From contig MU266553.1 in NCBI GenBank assembly GCA_021014945.1, positions 1 through 46,462 of the forward strand: a stretch of 46,462 bases of DNA. The letters run 5' to 3'. The notes beneath the pieces were generated by a model. The model did not search any database, had not been told where the DNA came from, and worked only from the letters and a program-made list of their open reading frames with translations. How positions within the stretch are numbered: the first letter of the stretch is position 1; every line of letters starts with the position of its first letter. This document shows positions 12,289-24,109 of this stretch, piece by piece. Both the position numbers and the translations under genes were made by a program. This DNA is from Leucogyrophana mollusca (Eukaryota; Basidiomycota; Agaricomycetes; Boletales).

Positions 12289-12795
12289 TATTCCGGAGGG
12301 ATGAGCGTGTGGATGTGCTTGTCACTGGGTTGTGTCTATAGTGGTTCTGTATGGCAAGGGATAGTTCCTGTTATATACTTACCGCACCGCGATAGACACC
12401 TGCTTGCAGGCGATACTCAGGCATTTCACCCGGCCAGCTTCGTTGGAATAGGAGACTAACAAGTACCCATTCCACATGGATATCTCGGAAGTCGAAGACC
12501 TCGCCCGACGCCAGTCGACGCCATGCAACGGTCTAGAAAAGTCAAGCTGACTATAGCTTGGAACTCAGAACCCAGATCGCAAGTCCTACAGCGCTGTCTT
12601 ACAACGTGGACTGACTTAGGACTCGGAAACTTGCACCGTGAACTTCATCCCTGGTAACTTCTGATCCGGCCTCTGTAACACGAATTACTACTAGTACATG
12701 GTCTAAGCATCACCCGTTGGATACCGTTACACACCCTTGATTTAAATATAAATACCATCAAGTGCTCGCACAACGGAGCCTGCTGAAACACTTGT
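12289..12795. other. Intergenic region between convergent genes
   Basis: No gene seen. An AT-rich TATA-like block (ATTTAAATATAAATA, 12740-12755) points toward the HSP20-like gene from its 3' side, but no plus-strand gene follows, so it may be a terminator/poly(A) region. Confidence 0.4.
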
Positions 12796-14047
12796 TCAAC
12801 ACTTGAATCCCCACCCATCGTAGACCTGGCCCTGTGTCCGCCGCTTAACGTCTATCGAGAGTTGTCCATCCGAGCCGAAGCGTGCGCGCACTGTCGACAT
12901 ATCGACGTCCCCTGGGGGGAAGCGTACTTGCCACTCATAATGGGCTAAAGTGGGGCGAAGAGATAGCATGAGTCACTGCAGCCCATTTGAAAATTTCGAG
13001 GGATAAAGTTGATACTCACAGTCACTTTCCATATGCCATGCATCCGCAACGACGTCCAACCTATCGCCTTTTTTGGCCGACACAGTGACCATCTCGGGCT
13101 GTATCGTGCGTGGGAGGGCCACTGTGAGCGTGTGCGTGGCAGTGGTACTGTGGACGTCCATATCAGGAGACGAACCCGGAGGTGGCGAACGTCGTGAGCG
13201 GTCGGTAGGGGAAGGTAGCGAAGTGCTAGATGCAGAACTGGCACTGGATTGACTAGAGGAAACGGAAGGACACGGCGATACCGGAGGTAGACGTGGTTTT
13301 TCGCGCCTCGTCTGTTCCTGCGTTTTGGAACGCGTAGAATAGGAATGCGATGGAATACGAGGCGATGACGTTGACGTCGACATGGTCAAGGCTGGTTTGC
13401 GGGTGGTTGGGCCTTCTGAATTTGAGAGAAGAGCCATGGGTGTTTTGTAGTTAAAGGCTGGAACGAAGTCAGCTTTAAGTAGCATGTCCAATGCGCTGAA
13501 TGAAAGGGATGACGTCGGACTGGTGACGCTTGCTACCGCGGAAAACGCTAGCTTGGCAGGTCCGCCGCGCGAGACCTGCGCGGACAAGCTGCCTGTCGGT
13601 GCATGCGGGGTGCCCCCGTTCCAGGGTAGAGGAAACTCATGAGCGTGATTGGCGGCGGACTTAGCTGCGGCGTGAGGTGCGATCATGCTAACACTCCGGC
13701 CGCGGGGTCGTGCTACTAGCAGGGATGGCGTGCATTGAAATTTCGGCCGGCGGGTGATTTGAAAGAAAAATGTGGTTGTGTGTCAGCGGGGAAATTAGAT
13801 GAATAGAATACTGCTGACCAGACGTCATGTCACCGGTGACGCCATTGGGAATGCGGCACTTTGTAGATCTCAGATCTGCTTTCGTGAGCGTGGCGAATGT
13901 GCTCGCCTTCCGAGAGGAGGGTAAAAGCTGTCTGGACTGAAGGGGGGAAGGAGGAGTGTTACACGCCCGCCCGGTGCTGTCTGCCAGAGACAGGCTGATA
14001 CGGCGCAGAAGGCTAGGATTTCTGGTATGGTTCACGTACAAAGACAT
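12796..14047 (-). CDS. HSP20 / alpha-crystallin-like protein
   Basis: Model: complement(join(12796..12944,13020..13715,13819..14047)), 357 aa. The C-terminal 90 residues form an alpha-crystallin-like domain: LPRTIQPEMVTVSAKKGDRL, then across the last intron DSHYEWQVRFPPGDVDMSTV and the conserved closing strand VRARFGSDGQLSIDV. Such domains act as holdase chaperones. The rest is Ser/Pro-rich and probably disordered. The last intron (CTTTAG acceptor) is certain because it completes the domain. The first intron is less sure: I chose donor GTCAGC and acceptor CTAG because they join the open exon starting MSLYVNHTRN to the next one in frame. Otherwise translation could start at 13686. A minus-strand TATATAGAA lies at 14174-14182. 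Confidence 0.72.
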
Positions 14048-16675
14048 TCTGTGTGGGTGAATTGGACGGAAGTGAGCAAAATTTGCGGATTGCACGGCAG
14101 CTCACCTGCCTTTATTCAGGTGAACGGTCGGATTGTGGATATGACCGCGCACTAAACTGAACAATTGCCCCCATTCTATATAATGGTCAGCCTACAGGAG
14201 ACTCACCACGCGCTTACCTTGCTGAGATCGCAGTCTGAATAGAAATGACGGTGGTCCGAAATGAGTGGCAACCCCGGATGCGCGCGGTGGCGCGGTCGAT
14301 CACAAATTGAACTAGGTTCATATTCCTCCCACTGACATACACCTTCAGCCCATTTCAACACGCACACCGTATACTACCCCAGTGATATCCTATATAAATA
14401 GGCCACGATCGGATTCCAGCAATTTTTTTACTTCCGCCATCAGACACGTCTGCCGCTTCTGTGTGTCGTGAGTAAATGTGCCATGTGCATCACTCGCAGA
14501 CCCTCAACCTCTGCTCGGGGCCGCACTTTGACTCGCTCTTCGCGCACCCCTGGTTTTTGGGAGAGTATTGGGCTCCTCGCTATCCATAAGGTCAAGGGCA
14601 CTGCCAATGCATGCGGATGCTGTGGGAGAAGTGGAAGGGGATGGTCATCTCTGACGGTTGATGTGCTACTACCTTCTGAAGGATGCCAGAGACCAGAGTT
14701 CCCCTCGAGCTTCTAATTGCCTCGCCTGTGCTTCAGGGCGAACCCTCCGACTCTTCGGAACAGTCGCTGGTTTAACCGCCAGCTCGTTTTTGCGACTCAT
14801 CGGTCCTTGTATAACATGCGCACGACCGAAGGATCGAGAATTACCCCAGAAACGCTTCGCAGTGGAGAACAGAGTCTCGCGAGGTATATCATCAGTTTTG
14901 GTGCTACTACTGAGTACGAAGACCGGATATTATGCACAACCACTGGAACATTTCCAACCTAGCCACTCAAAGAAGATCCTGATTTATTTCGTCCCAAGGC
15001 CGCTGTCTTCCTCGGGCTTACCTGATGCGTATCACCCGGAACGACCAGGGTATTTGTTAAGGAATACCTTGGAGTGATATATGTTCAGGTTCTCGTTGAC
15101 TTAGTAATTGGGCGGTTTGCCATCATCTTTGTCCCTAATATTAGTGAGTTCTCCTCTCTAGGACAATCAAGTTGTGAAAGTCTGACAGGTAATCCACTTG
15201 CACTCGGCCTCTGCATAAAAGACAGTCACGATGTTGGTCCTGCCGGCTGTAGCTCCCTAAGGCCATTTGTATTCCCCATCATGAATGCGGGGGACTCGGC
15301 TTGAGGGAAATTGTGGCTCCAGTCTACGTATCCTGACCGATAATTGTAGGCAAGTATCCCGGGGGCGGCTTTGTCACGATTGACTTGGGGAAACATGGAG
15401 AGCGCCCAAATCATCCCATTGAGTGTGTCTGACAGATAGCATGGCCCGGTCGTGGGGGCCATGGTTCAGCCGCAGCAGCGGCAATGAAAAGGGCGACAAC
15501 AATACTCTTGAACACTCCATCGTCAGTGGCGAGTGGTCTCTAAATCGACAAAATAATTAACTTTGATCGGTGAGGGGATAGAAGCATCGGTGAAGGATCG
15601 ATTTGTAGTGTGGCTACCAAGCAATCGAGAGTGCAAGGACTCGTAGGGGGACTCCTGGAACCGACTATCCCGCGATCGAGCGGATTGGAAGTGTGGTTGA
15701 GGTGGTGTGTTTGGGGATCAGACTCGTCGCTGCTATCTCAGCCAGACGACGGGTCGCTTTTGAGGGTGAGCTACTAGTGAAGGCGTAATATCATCCATGT
15801 CTCTCCACAAGGGTGGCCCAACTAGCACTTATGCATTTGAAGTTATATGTCAGAAACTCGGTAGGAAGGATGTTGAGGCGAGTCAGCGGGCAAAGTGAGC
15901 TTGGGCGCCAGGGCTGTGCAGGCCACTCACCCTTTCCACCTTCAATACTGCAGCATGTATTGACCAGCTTGAACAGTATTCGAATGACACTGTCACTAAT
16001 GAAACCTTAAAGCACTGAGATGTTGCGGAGTCGAGCTGTGCGAGGGTAATTGGTAACCAGTCGATGACTTGACTGTGGACACATATTGAAGAAACGTTTA
16101 TGTATCGATGAATCGGTGCATTTTTACGAGGTCACACCGCGCCGTTCAAGTGTGACAGGCAACTGTTTCTTTCTTCTTATCTTAGTATTGAGACATTGGC
16201 GGGCAACAGGTGAGCCGACACTCCCACAGGCCTCCCAAAAAACACCTTCGAAACTGATGGGGCATCTGATTCAAGTGCCTGAGACAAGATAAAGAGATGG
16301 ACTCGAACTCAGAAGATGATATCTTTTGGCATCTGGAGAGATGGCTACTACGTCGCCATCCCCCACCGGCCTCAGCGGTCTCGTTGTGACTCCTGCTGCG
16401 TTGAGTGTGTCGCTCAAGCAATCACTCAACGATAAACCCGTACTTCGTCCGAAGCGGCATCCCTGGCCCCCGGCATGTCTCATTGGCTTGCTAATTACGC
16501 GAGTGGGGCACCTGGCATAACAAAGAAGCTCATACTTATCGCGAGCGTCAAGGCTAAAGTTGGATTTTCTTCCTTATCGTCTATTTCGTCACATAAATGC
16601 GCGGAGAGTTTCCTCTGCCAGAGTCCATTCAGCAATTTTTTGCCCTTCTCATTTGCATTGGTAGTTCTTGACGCT
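14048..16675. other. Gene-poor region with possible gene fragments
   Basis: A perfect TATA box (TATATAAATA, 14391-14400) is followed at 14.5-14.7 kb by a protein-like stretch (CSGPHFDSLFAHPWFLGEYW) that then meets stops in all frames. At 15.23-15.53 kb on the minus strand, a signal-peptide-like stretch (VFKSIVVALFIAAAAAEP) and an open frame ending NFPQAESPAF lie in different frames. Both look like decayed genes. Neither is recognisable. 15.6-16.67 kb shows nothing supportable. Confidence 0.35.
14174..14182 (-). promoter_or_regulatory. Possible TATA box of the HSP20-like gene
   Basis: TATATAGAA on the minus strand, about 127 bp upstream of the start codon chosen at 14047. This supports the upstream start rather than the one at 13686. 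Confidence 0.45.
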
Positions 16676-18999
16676 ATGAGGGTCGCCGATGATTCAGCAA
16701 TCCCTGGCTCTGTGTATATGGTAGACGTGCAGGAGAAGGCAACCGTCCTCCACGCCGAGCATGACCACGCGATAGTACTCAGCCCAACGCCTTCTAGTGA
16801 CATCAATGATCCTTTGAACTGGAGCAAAGGGCGCAAGTTGCTGCAGGTGATATGTGTGATGATTTGTAGGTCTCGCCATCGCTATTATTCGGGTCGCAAT
16901 CCACAACTCATTCTACAGATACGAGCGCGATCGGTATTGGGACTACTGTGCTTTATTCTATTCTCCAACCGATTACCGATGACACTGGCATTCCTCTGTC
17001 AACATTGAACGCTGGAACCGGATATAGTACGCCAAGCCTCGAACTGCACTCGTTGGTCCATAATTGATGTTGTTTCAGTGTTTCTCTGTGAACTTAATGC
17101 CATCCCCGATGATATCTCTTTTCTAACTATAACTCATCGCCACAGTTCTGGGATGGGGAGCCCTAATCAATCAACCGCTTGCTCTTACATTCGGAAAGCG
17201 CGGTATCTATTTGGTGTCGGTTCTTGGAAATATAGTGAGCGAGATTCACTGGGCCTTAAGTCGTCATTGAGCATTTCATTAGGCAATGTGCTTATGGACG
17301 CCTTATATCAAGACTGAAGGCCAATGGCGAGTGATTTTATACCTGTTGATCGGATGCATCTACTAATCAAAGCCTTTCGCGACACAGGATAGCGAGCAAA
17401 ATCATCCAAGGTTATCTCTGCACTCCTGTTGAAAGTTTGTGCGAAGTCAGCATCGCGGACGTCGTAAGTTATTTCTACTTCAGCTTTCCTCTGACCTGAA
17501 ATATATTTCTCAGTTCTTTGCCCACGAGCGAGGCACTTATATTGGCATATACACGCTCTTTCTCTTCGGGTCATTGTTTTCTCTCTGGAGCCACTCTCGC
17601 ACTGACACCAGCGTTTAGGTCAAATTACTTTGCACCTCTCATAGCCGGCGTAGGTCATAGTTCCGCGTCTCTTCTATCGTGGCTTACAATGGATCCCAGT
17701 TCATCTACGATGGACAAGGCTGGCACTGGGGTATGGTAACGTCTTCTAAATCAGGTTCAAGGTCTGATATAGCAACCCCAAGTGATGTATTGGGCTGCAA
17801 TAATCAATGCCATGGCTTTGGTCGTTCTCTTTTTCTTCATGGAAGAAGTGAGTACGACAAACACCACACGAAATATACTGATGAACATGTTTCACAGACA
17901 AACTACGTCCGCAACACAAGTGAAGCCACGGAAGGACTCAGCTTCGAAAGCGAGGGGGTTTCTGACAAGGACGAAAAGGACTCTTCTACGACTGTCCGCG
18001 TTATCCCAGGAGAACTTTCTGGAACGCCAACAACCTTCATACAACGTATGGCGATCTTCAATCATCGATATGCCTCCAACAAAATGCTTCTTACAATGGC
18101 CTACCGGCCTGTTGTTTTATTGCGTTTTCCTGTCGTTTTCTGGTGAGCCTTCTGATTTCCTTTCCGTCGACGTCGCACTTATGCTCCACGTAGGGCCGGT
18201 TTCCAATATGGTACCTGCCTCGTTTGGTACAACGTACTCAATGCGACTTGTTCGCTGATATTCAGTAACCCACCTTATAACTTCCGAGCAAGTTTCGTTG
18301 GCTTGACTTACATCGGACCTCTTATTGGCATGTTGATTGGGTCTGTTACTGTATTCCCTTCGCATGTTTGGTCACTGACAGCCCAAATAGGACATTCTAT
18401 AGTGGATGGGTTGGGGACAGATTTGCCGTCCGTTATGCTCGTCGAACGGGCGGCGTCAGGGAACCCGAGCATCGCCTGTGGTTAATGGTCGTGTCCCTGC
18501 TTCTGTGCCCCAGCTCGCTGATTCTGTGGGGAGTGGGAGCTTCGAAGGGCGTCAGCTGGGCAGGCCTGGTTGTTGGGATGGGCATGATATCTTGTTCGAC
18601 GGGAATTGGATCCTCACTTTCAATAGGATACGCTCTCGACTCCTACAAGGATTTGGGCGGAGAGGTGATGATGGCCGTGATCCTGGTCCGGGTGAGTGTC
18701 GTTCTTACTTCCCTCGCCCACACATGTTAAATTTCGTCAACTGCAGAATACCTTGTCTTTCGCTATTGTGAGTAAACTTCGGATCGAAGCCAGTCACCAG
18801 TCTGATTTCGCTACTTCAGGGCTACGGGATCACACCATGGCTGGACATGGGGTATCAAAATACATTCATTTCTGCCGCATTTGTCGGGCTCGCTATCACC
18901 ATGACTTTCTTGGTGGTTATCAGGTGGGGTAAAAGTTGGCGAGTTGCGAGTCGCAAATTGTACTGGGGCTATGTAGCTACCGGTACAATTGGACACTAG
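16676..18999 (+). CDS. Major facilitator superfamily transporter (fungal DHA1-like)
   Basis: Fifteen exons: join(16676..16865,16919..17026,17079..17087,17146..17234,17283..17326,17388..17463,17514..17569,17619..17649,17700..17730,17783..17847,17898..18142,18194..18340,18391..18691,18747..18767,18820..18999), 530 aa, every junction in frame. The cytosolic N-terminus has the fungal NDPLNWSKGRKL motif. Recognisable transporter segments follow: GTGYMFLFLGWGALINQP, SKIIQGYLCTPVESLCEVS, FFAHERGTYIGIYTLFLFGS, the central loop, GLTYIGPLIGMLIG, GWVGDRFAVRYARR (motif A-like loop) and SAAFVGLAITMTFLVVIRWG. About 12 membrane helices are expected, with a long Glu/Ser-rich loop after helix 6. The substrate is unknown; relatives move drugs or small metabolites. 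Exon 3 is 9 nt, and intron 5 needs a GC donor (GCGAGT). The gene appears intact despite its fragmented frames. Confidence 0.88.
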
Positions 19000-21234
19000 G
19001 TGGACTTGGTACTTCCCAGTTGCATGAGCGGAGTATAGAGTGTAGCAGTGATGTACAGGGGGCCTCCTTTCTTGAAAACGAGCAGACAGGGAGAAGTTCA
19101 ATGGTCGCCCCATTCATAGGAGGTCCTCATTCAGCCCCACGGCTCACAACGACTGATGATATAAGCGTCAGATCGGGTCTACAAGGGTCGTAAACGGACG
19201 GCTTGAGTGCCACAGGAGCCTCTCGAGGTGGGGGGTCCACTAAAGCGGGATGAATAGCCTCAGAAATGGAAGTAAGTAGGGAAGAAGCGTTGCCAGCCGT
19301 CCGCAAGGGCACTAGAGGACACCTGTCGGGTCGGTAGGTTCACTTGGTCTTTGGTCAGCATTTGGAAGACAGCTGTATTGTGAAGTTATGGCGCTCCGTC
19401 AGGTTTCCCGACTCACATTGCCTTTGAAGCACCTAAATTTGGAATGGCGACAGACCCCCGGTCGAAGGGGCCTCGGAAACTCCGGTCGATGGGTGTAGAC
19501 GGATTGACAGTTCCAGATGGACTCAGGCGGCCTCATTACCAGACCGCAAGTCCAGTTAGACCTACCGGTAGAACAAACCAGGGTATGAGCTGTCAAAATC
19601 ACAAATAGCTTGAATGCAGTGGAACGAATAGACGTGTGTCAACAGCGCTCGCGGGTCGTCGGTTGTTGAGAGGATGAACACGAACTAAGCACGGTCCTGG
19701 AGGAACACAAAATGAGCAAAGCTTGGGCTCACGTGAAAAAGGTGCCAGAGATGCCACAAGTGATGATGCTGGAGGATTGAGCAATATCAAGGCTAGTAAG
19801 ACTCCGAGTCCCAGTCAGTAGTCCGCCATAATTCCGTCTGTTGAAATCATTGTTCCTGACTTGGGCTCCCTCCCGCGGCATATGTCAAGAATTCCAGCCA
19901 ACATATCGCCCACTGTCAAGGTCAAATTTTTTCCAGATCTCGCTTGGGGTCCATCCAGTAGAGGATTTTGGTGCCGAGTACGCTGTGCAGTTCTGGACAT
20001 TTCAATGCGCAGCGTACGCAACGATGGAGACGGCGAACGGGGACAACAACGTCGTAGTCTGAAGTAGACGAGCCAGTGGGACCTGGATAGAACGTGAAGC
20101 AGGTGGAAGACCATTGAAAGACAGCATCGCTTTACGGTGGGAAAGTCACGAATCATACAACCCTTATGGCTTTGGCGCTCGGATGTTTTCTCCAGCATCC
20201 CCTGATCTTCGTTGTACATACTCACCTGCTCCTCGCTTGACAGCTGCTGGCATGAGTGGGGCCACTGTTTGCTACTTCAACTTCGATTTCTACGCTATAG
20301 GCCCCCCATCGCCGCACACAATATTTGTCGGGCGACTACATATACGAACGGCCAATGAGTTCGAACTATTCGACTGCTCTACCGGTCCAGGGGGTCGTCT
20401 CTGAAATACATATACTGTGCATGAAGCCGCCCTTCATACCCGCTCTCTGAGTTTCGAGCTTATGTTCAACCCCAAGGTTGCGAGGTGCGGCGCGTACGTC
20501 ACTGATTTTCATGTGTATCCCTATGAAGTGACTAACAATCGCAGGCGATTTGTTTCTCCTCGCTATAACGGGACAGGGCATATTTGTCTGGCAAAACTCG
20601 GCACTGGCTGCCCATTTGGCAGCTGTCGGTCACCCTGCTTCAGTCGATGCAAAGGTGATCATCGACTTAACGGAGGACGAGAACTAGCCAAGCCCTATTG
20701 GCAGCTTCCTCGGGATAGAGACTCATCTGGCTCCGAGGCTTTAGAGGACATACGCAGGCTTGAACAACCGACGGAAACTCGGAATCACCGCGGTCCAGGA
20801 AGATGGCCTCCTGTTAGTGTCGCTCATAACGAAAACCACTGGCATGCCGACGTGGTCCATAGTGCACTTTACCCTTCCCAGCATACCGGCCTCCGTTCAA
20901 TCTTAACATCGCGCCATACCTGTCAACAGTTTCACGATGTGCTTGGGTTCTAGTTCGTTAGGAGGATCGATGACTTACCTTGAACAAGCAGGACCTCCTT
21001 ATACGCCACCAGTCGCGGTATCGGCGTCCGCCATGGCTAGTGTCGCGCTAAGGACAATTACAAAGAACACAGGTCCCTAATGTCGCCTCGGCCAGCTTGG
21101 CATCCACCTGCTCCAACTGGGTATTCATTGCGTTCAAGCCTGACTGCGAGGCAGTTATCTGAGGTGCTATAAAGACCAGGGTGGCAAGCCCATGTCCAGC
21201 ATCTCAAGTCCACACTCGAGGTTACCGTCGAACC
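19000..21234. other. Gene-poor region with splice-bounded fragments
   Basis: No coherent gene. Minus-strand open pieces at 19.13-19.31, 19.40-19.79 and 19.8-20.2 kb do not join in frame. On the plus strand, an exon-like piece at 20.54-20.69 kb follows a good acceptor (CAATCGCAG), is hydrophobic (GDLFLLAITGQGIFVWQN) and ends VIIDLTEDEN before a stop. It has no convincing upstream exon. These are probably remnants of decayed genes. Confidence 0.35.
21168..21174 (+). promoter_or_regulatory. TATA box of the repeat-protein gene
   Basis: TATAAAG stands 67 bp before the start codon at 21235. The spacing is typical for strongly transcribed fungal genes. Confidence 0.6.
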
Positions 21235-22100
21235 ATGAAATTCGCTCCCATCGTTCTTCTCTTCGCCGCGTTGGCCATTGCTGCTCCTGAGCCAGGGTAC
21301 TCGAAAGACAAGGACGTTGATCATAAAAGTGATGGACACAAGAAGTATATGGGTCCATCTTTCTTTCCCTTCCCTCTCGTTGACCTGAAACCCCTTCTAC
21401 AGACCGGAGAATGGTTACCACCACGGCGGTGAATACGGCGTGAAAGGGTACGACTATGGAAAGGGATACGACCATGATCATGGCAAAGGGCACGACAACG
21501 GGAAGGGTTATGACAACGGCAAAGGATACGTCAAAAGGGGCGACTATGGCAAGGGATACGATGATGGCAAGGGGTACGACGACGGGAAGGGTTACGACGA
21601 CGGGAAGGGATACAGCGGTGGAAAAGGATATGACCAGGGGAAAGGGCATGATGGCGAGAAGGGCGACGTCAAGAAGGGCGATGATGGAAAGTGGTATCAC
21701 CATGGCAAAGGATACGACGATGGCAAGGGTGGCAAGGGGTACAAGGGCGGCAACGGGTACGACGACGGGAAAGGCTATGACAGTGGCAAGGGGTATGATG
21801 AAGGCAAGGGCGATGACGATGGCAAAGGCTACGACGACGGCAAGGGCTACGACGACGGCAAGGGCCACGACGACGGCAAGGGCCACGACAACGGCAAGGG
21901 CCACGACGACGGCAAAGGCCACGACGACGGCAAGGGCCACGACGACGGCAAGGGCCACGACGACGGCAAGGGCCACGACGACGGCAAGGGCTACGACAAC
22001 GGCAAGGACCACAAGGGGTATGTCTGTCGGTATTTTACCTCACTGCAATTCTGGCAGCTGACATAGTCACTCAACCTACAGGTCCGGCGAGGGATACTAG
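21235..22100 (+). CDS. Secreted low-complexity protein of Gly-Tyr/His-Asp-Asp-Gly-Lys repeats
   Basis: Model: join(21235..21344,21403..22017,22082..22100), 247 aa. A signal peptide (MKFAPIVLLFAALAIAAP, cleavage near 17) is followed by a short Lys/Asp-rich linker. The rest is a near-continuous array of about thirty hexapeptides of the form G[YH]D[DN]GK. The first repeats carry mostly Tyr, the last block mostly His. There is no cysteine in the mature part. Such a hydrophilic, alternating acid/base protein could bind metals (His/Asp) or polysaccharide, or act as a coat or hydration protein, but no family is recognised and function is unknown. The introns are needed: the first removes a frame break after HKK, the second joins the repeat to the six-residue tail SGEGY plus stop. 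Confidence 0.82.
21440..22010 (+). repeat. Tandem 18-bp minisatellite encoding the GK-G[YH]-DD hexapeptide
   Basis: The unit is close to GGCAAGGGCCACGACGAC (18 bp). Copies at about 21820-22000 are nearly identical, those upstream are more diverged, which suggests recent expansion at the 3' end. The reading frame is kept throughout. Both alternative plus frames and one minus frame stay open over much of the array because the unit contains no stop in those phases. Confidence 0.9.
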
Positions 22101-22787
22101 ACTTACAAACGCCTACACCCACAATGCCCGCGAGTCCATCCTGATCTTGTGCCAATGAAATAGGAAGTCGCCGATAAATGTACTTATATTTTATGTTTTC
22201 AGAAACTTTGTCTTGAATTTTGCTTTGATTGATCCATGTGACTGAGTTGAGAGCGTTAGAGTCGCCCTTGCGCCCCTTGCGCCCCAAGACCCATGCCTAC
22301 CTGATCTCGGGCTGAAAGGTGCAACCGAGGAGCGATTGTGCGTTTTTATGATCACACTCTGATCGATAGTCGCCACGAAAGAACCGAGATAACCAGGTGT
22401 ACTGGTAGTGTCTCTCGCACTCGATACGTTCTCACATCTTGGGAGATATCCGGTCATGGGTCAGCATGCATTCCCGCGATGAGCATGAAAGCGAAATGAA
22501 CGCCTCGGAAGTTGTCAGATTACCGTATTCGGAACAGTACGAACGCGGAAAGGTCGTGGAAATACCACTGTACGTTGAGGGCTGAATTTCCATCCGTAGC
22601 TGTCGAGGAGCCTCCAGATTGGAGTTGGATGTCGTGACCTGACGCTGCTCCCCCCCTGTCTTCACGTCACAGATGACGAGAAAAGTCTGTTATCATAAGA
22701 AACGCCCAGTCCAGAAAGGCTTTAAGAATCTATTTAAGAGTATAGACAGGAGGCCCCCGCTTTCCCCGCATCATACAAACAACCGCC
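22101..22787. other. Intergenic region
   Basis: The first 100 bp are the 3' flank of the repeat-protein gene, with an AT-rich stretch at 22170-22200. The end holds the promoter of the next gene, with a CTATTTAAGAG block near 22728, 60 bp before its start. No gene is seen between. Confidence 0.45.
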
Positions 22788-24109
22788 ATGTCGTCTGGTC
22801 AGCAAAAAGCGCTTTTCTTACAGTCAAAGCAAGGGAAGTTCGTCGTTGGGGACCGTACTATCCCTAATCCTGGGAACGGACAGCTGCTAGTCGAGGTCCA
22901 TGCTGCCGGCTTGAATCCTGTTGATTTTAAAAGTGCGTCGGGCCGGGAGCTAGTCTCCTTGATGGCACTGACATCAAGCATCACGTCAAGTACAGCAACA
23001 AGGGGCGATTGTGGACAAGTATCCTGTTGTCCTTGGCAACGACGCCTCTGGCATTGTGGAGAAAGTAGGCGAAGGAGTGGATAACTTTGTCAAAGGCGAC
23101 CGAGTGTGAGCCCGCGAAAGCTCCTATCCGCGGGGGCCGTTCTGATGACGATGAATAGCTTCACCCACGGGTTCTATGACAACGATAAGTCGACATTCCA
23201 GCAATACACGTTGGCAGTTGCGAACTTCACTGCCAAAGTCAGTTGAATTACAATGGGACACACATTCCACGTACTGACGTACCGTTGGCCAGATCCCAGC
23301 CAAGATTTCGTACGATCAGGCAGCTTCTGTGCCGCTTGCATTTGACACTGCTGTTACCGGGCTTTATGGACAATGGAATGGCGCAGGGATCACCCCTCCC
23401 TGGGAGGAAGGAGGAAAGAAAAAATATTCCGGCAATCCTATTGTCATCATGGGCGGGTCCGGGTCTGTTGGAAGCTACGGTATGCGTCAGCATTCATGGT
23501 GTTATCTAGGTTATGCCGTTGACGTATGATACTTGAACCGGCAGCAATCCAGCTCGCTCGCCTCTCTGGATTCTCTCCTATCATCACCACGGCCTCACCG
23601 AATCACGAGACGTACCTCAAGTCCCTAGGTGCAACGGACGTCCTCGACAGGCATCTTTCCGGCGACGAGATAAAGGCCGCTGTGGTCAAGATCACTGGCG
23701 TTTCTATCGAAGTGGTATATGACACCGTGTCCCTCCCCGAGACCCAGAAGGCGGCGTGGGGTGTGCTTGCGCCGGGTGGAACACTGGTGCTTACCCTCCC
23801 GGGTACCGTCAGTGAAACCGAGGGCAAAAATCGCAAGGTTTTGACTACGCTCGGAAGCCCGCATCTGCCCCGAAACAAAGAGCTCGCCATAGGCGCGTGG
23901 CGGTGCTTGGAAAAGTGGTTAGAGGAAGGTCAGATCCAGGTGCGTTTTCGTAGGATACGCAGTATGCAAGCGTTTGAACTCGTGCATAGCCCAACAAGAT
24001 CGAGGTCCTGAAGCATGGTCTCGATGGTATCAGCGAGGGCTTGGAACGTATGTCGAAGGGGGAGGTTAGTGGGGTAAAATTGATAGCGCACCCACAGGAA
24101 ACCGTCTGA
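22788..24109 (+). CDS. Zinc-independent medium-chain dehydrogenase (quinone oxidoreductase / CipB-like)
   Basis: Model: join(22788..22932,22991..23105,23159..23237,23293..23479,23545..23939,23990..24109), 346 aa. The N-terminal catalytic fold shows VEVHAAGLNPVDFKIQ, YPVVLGNDASGIVEKVGEGV and GDRVFTHGFYD. The Rossmann fold shows IVIMGGSGSVGSYAIQLARL (NAD(P)-binding glycine motif) and a following AAVPLAFDTAVTGLY-type segment (here ASVPLAFDTAVTGLY). The Cys/His zinc ligands of true alcohol dehydrogenases are absent, which fits the quinone-oxidoreductase/enoyl-reductase branch; fungal CipB proteins are close in pattern. It likely reduces a carbonyl or activated double bond with NADPH in the cytosol; the substrate is unknown. 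The first intron uses acceptor GTCAAG so that KIQ follows. Confidence 0.9.

Noticed and set aside
12740..12755. TATA-like ATTTAAATATAAATA block as a promoter
   Set aside because: No plus-strand gene follows; it lies at the 3' end of the HSP20-like gene and is more likely a 3'-flank AT-rich element.
16250..16330. tRNA-like string (GAGTTCGAGTCC on the minus strand)
   Set aside because: The flanking bases do not form a T stem, acceptor stem or D arm.
21456..22061. Second plus-strand open frame over the hexapeptide array (Ala/Arg/Thr repeats)
   Set aside because: It is an out-of-phase reading of the same minisatellite, has no signal peptide or splice support, and the main frame has both.
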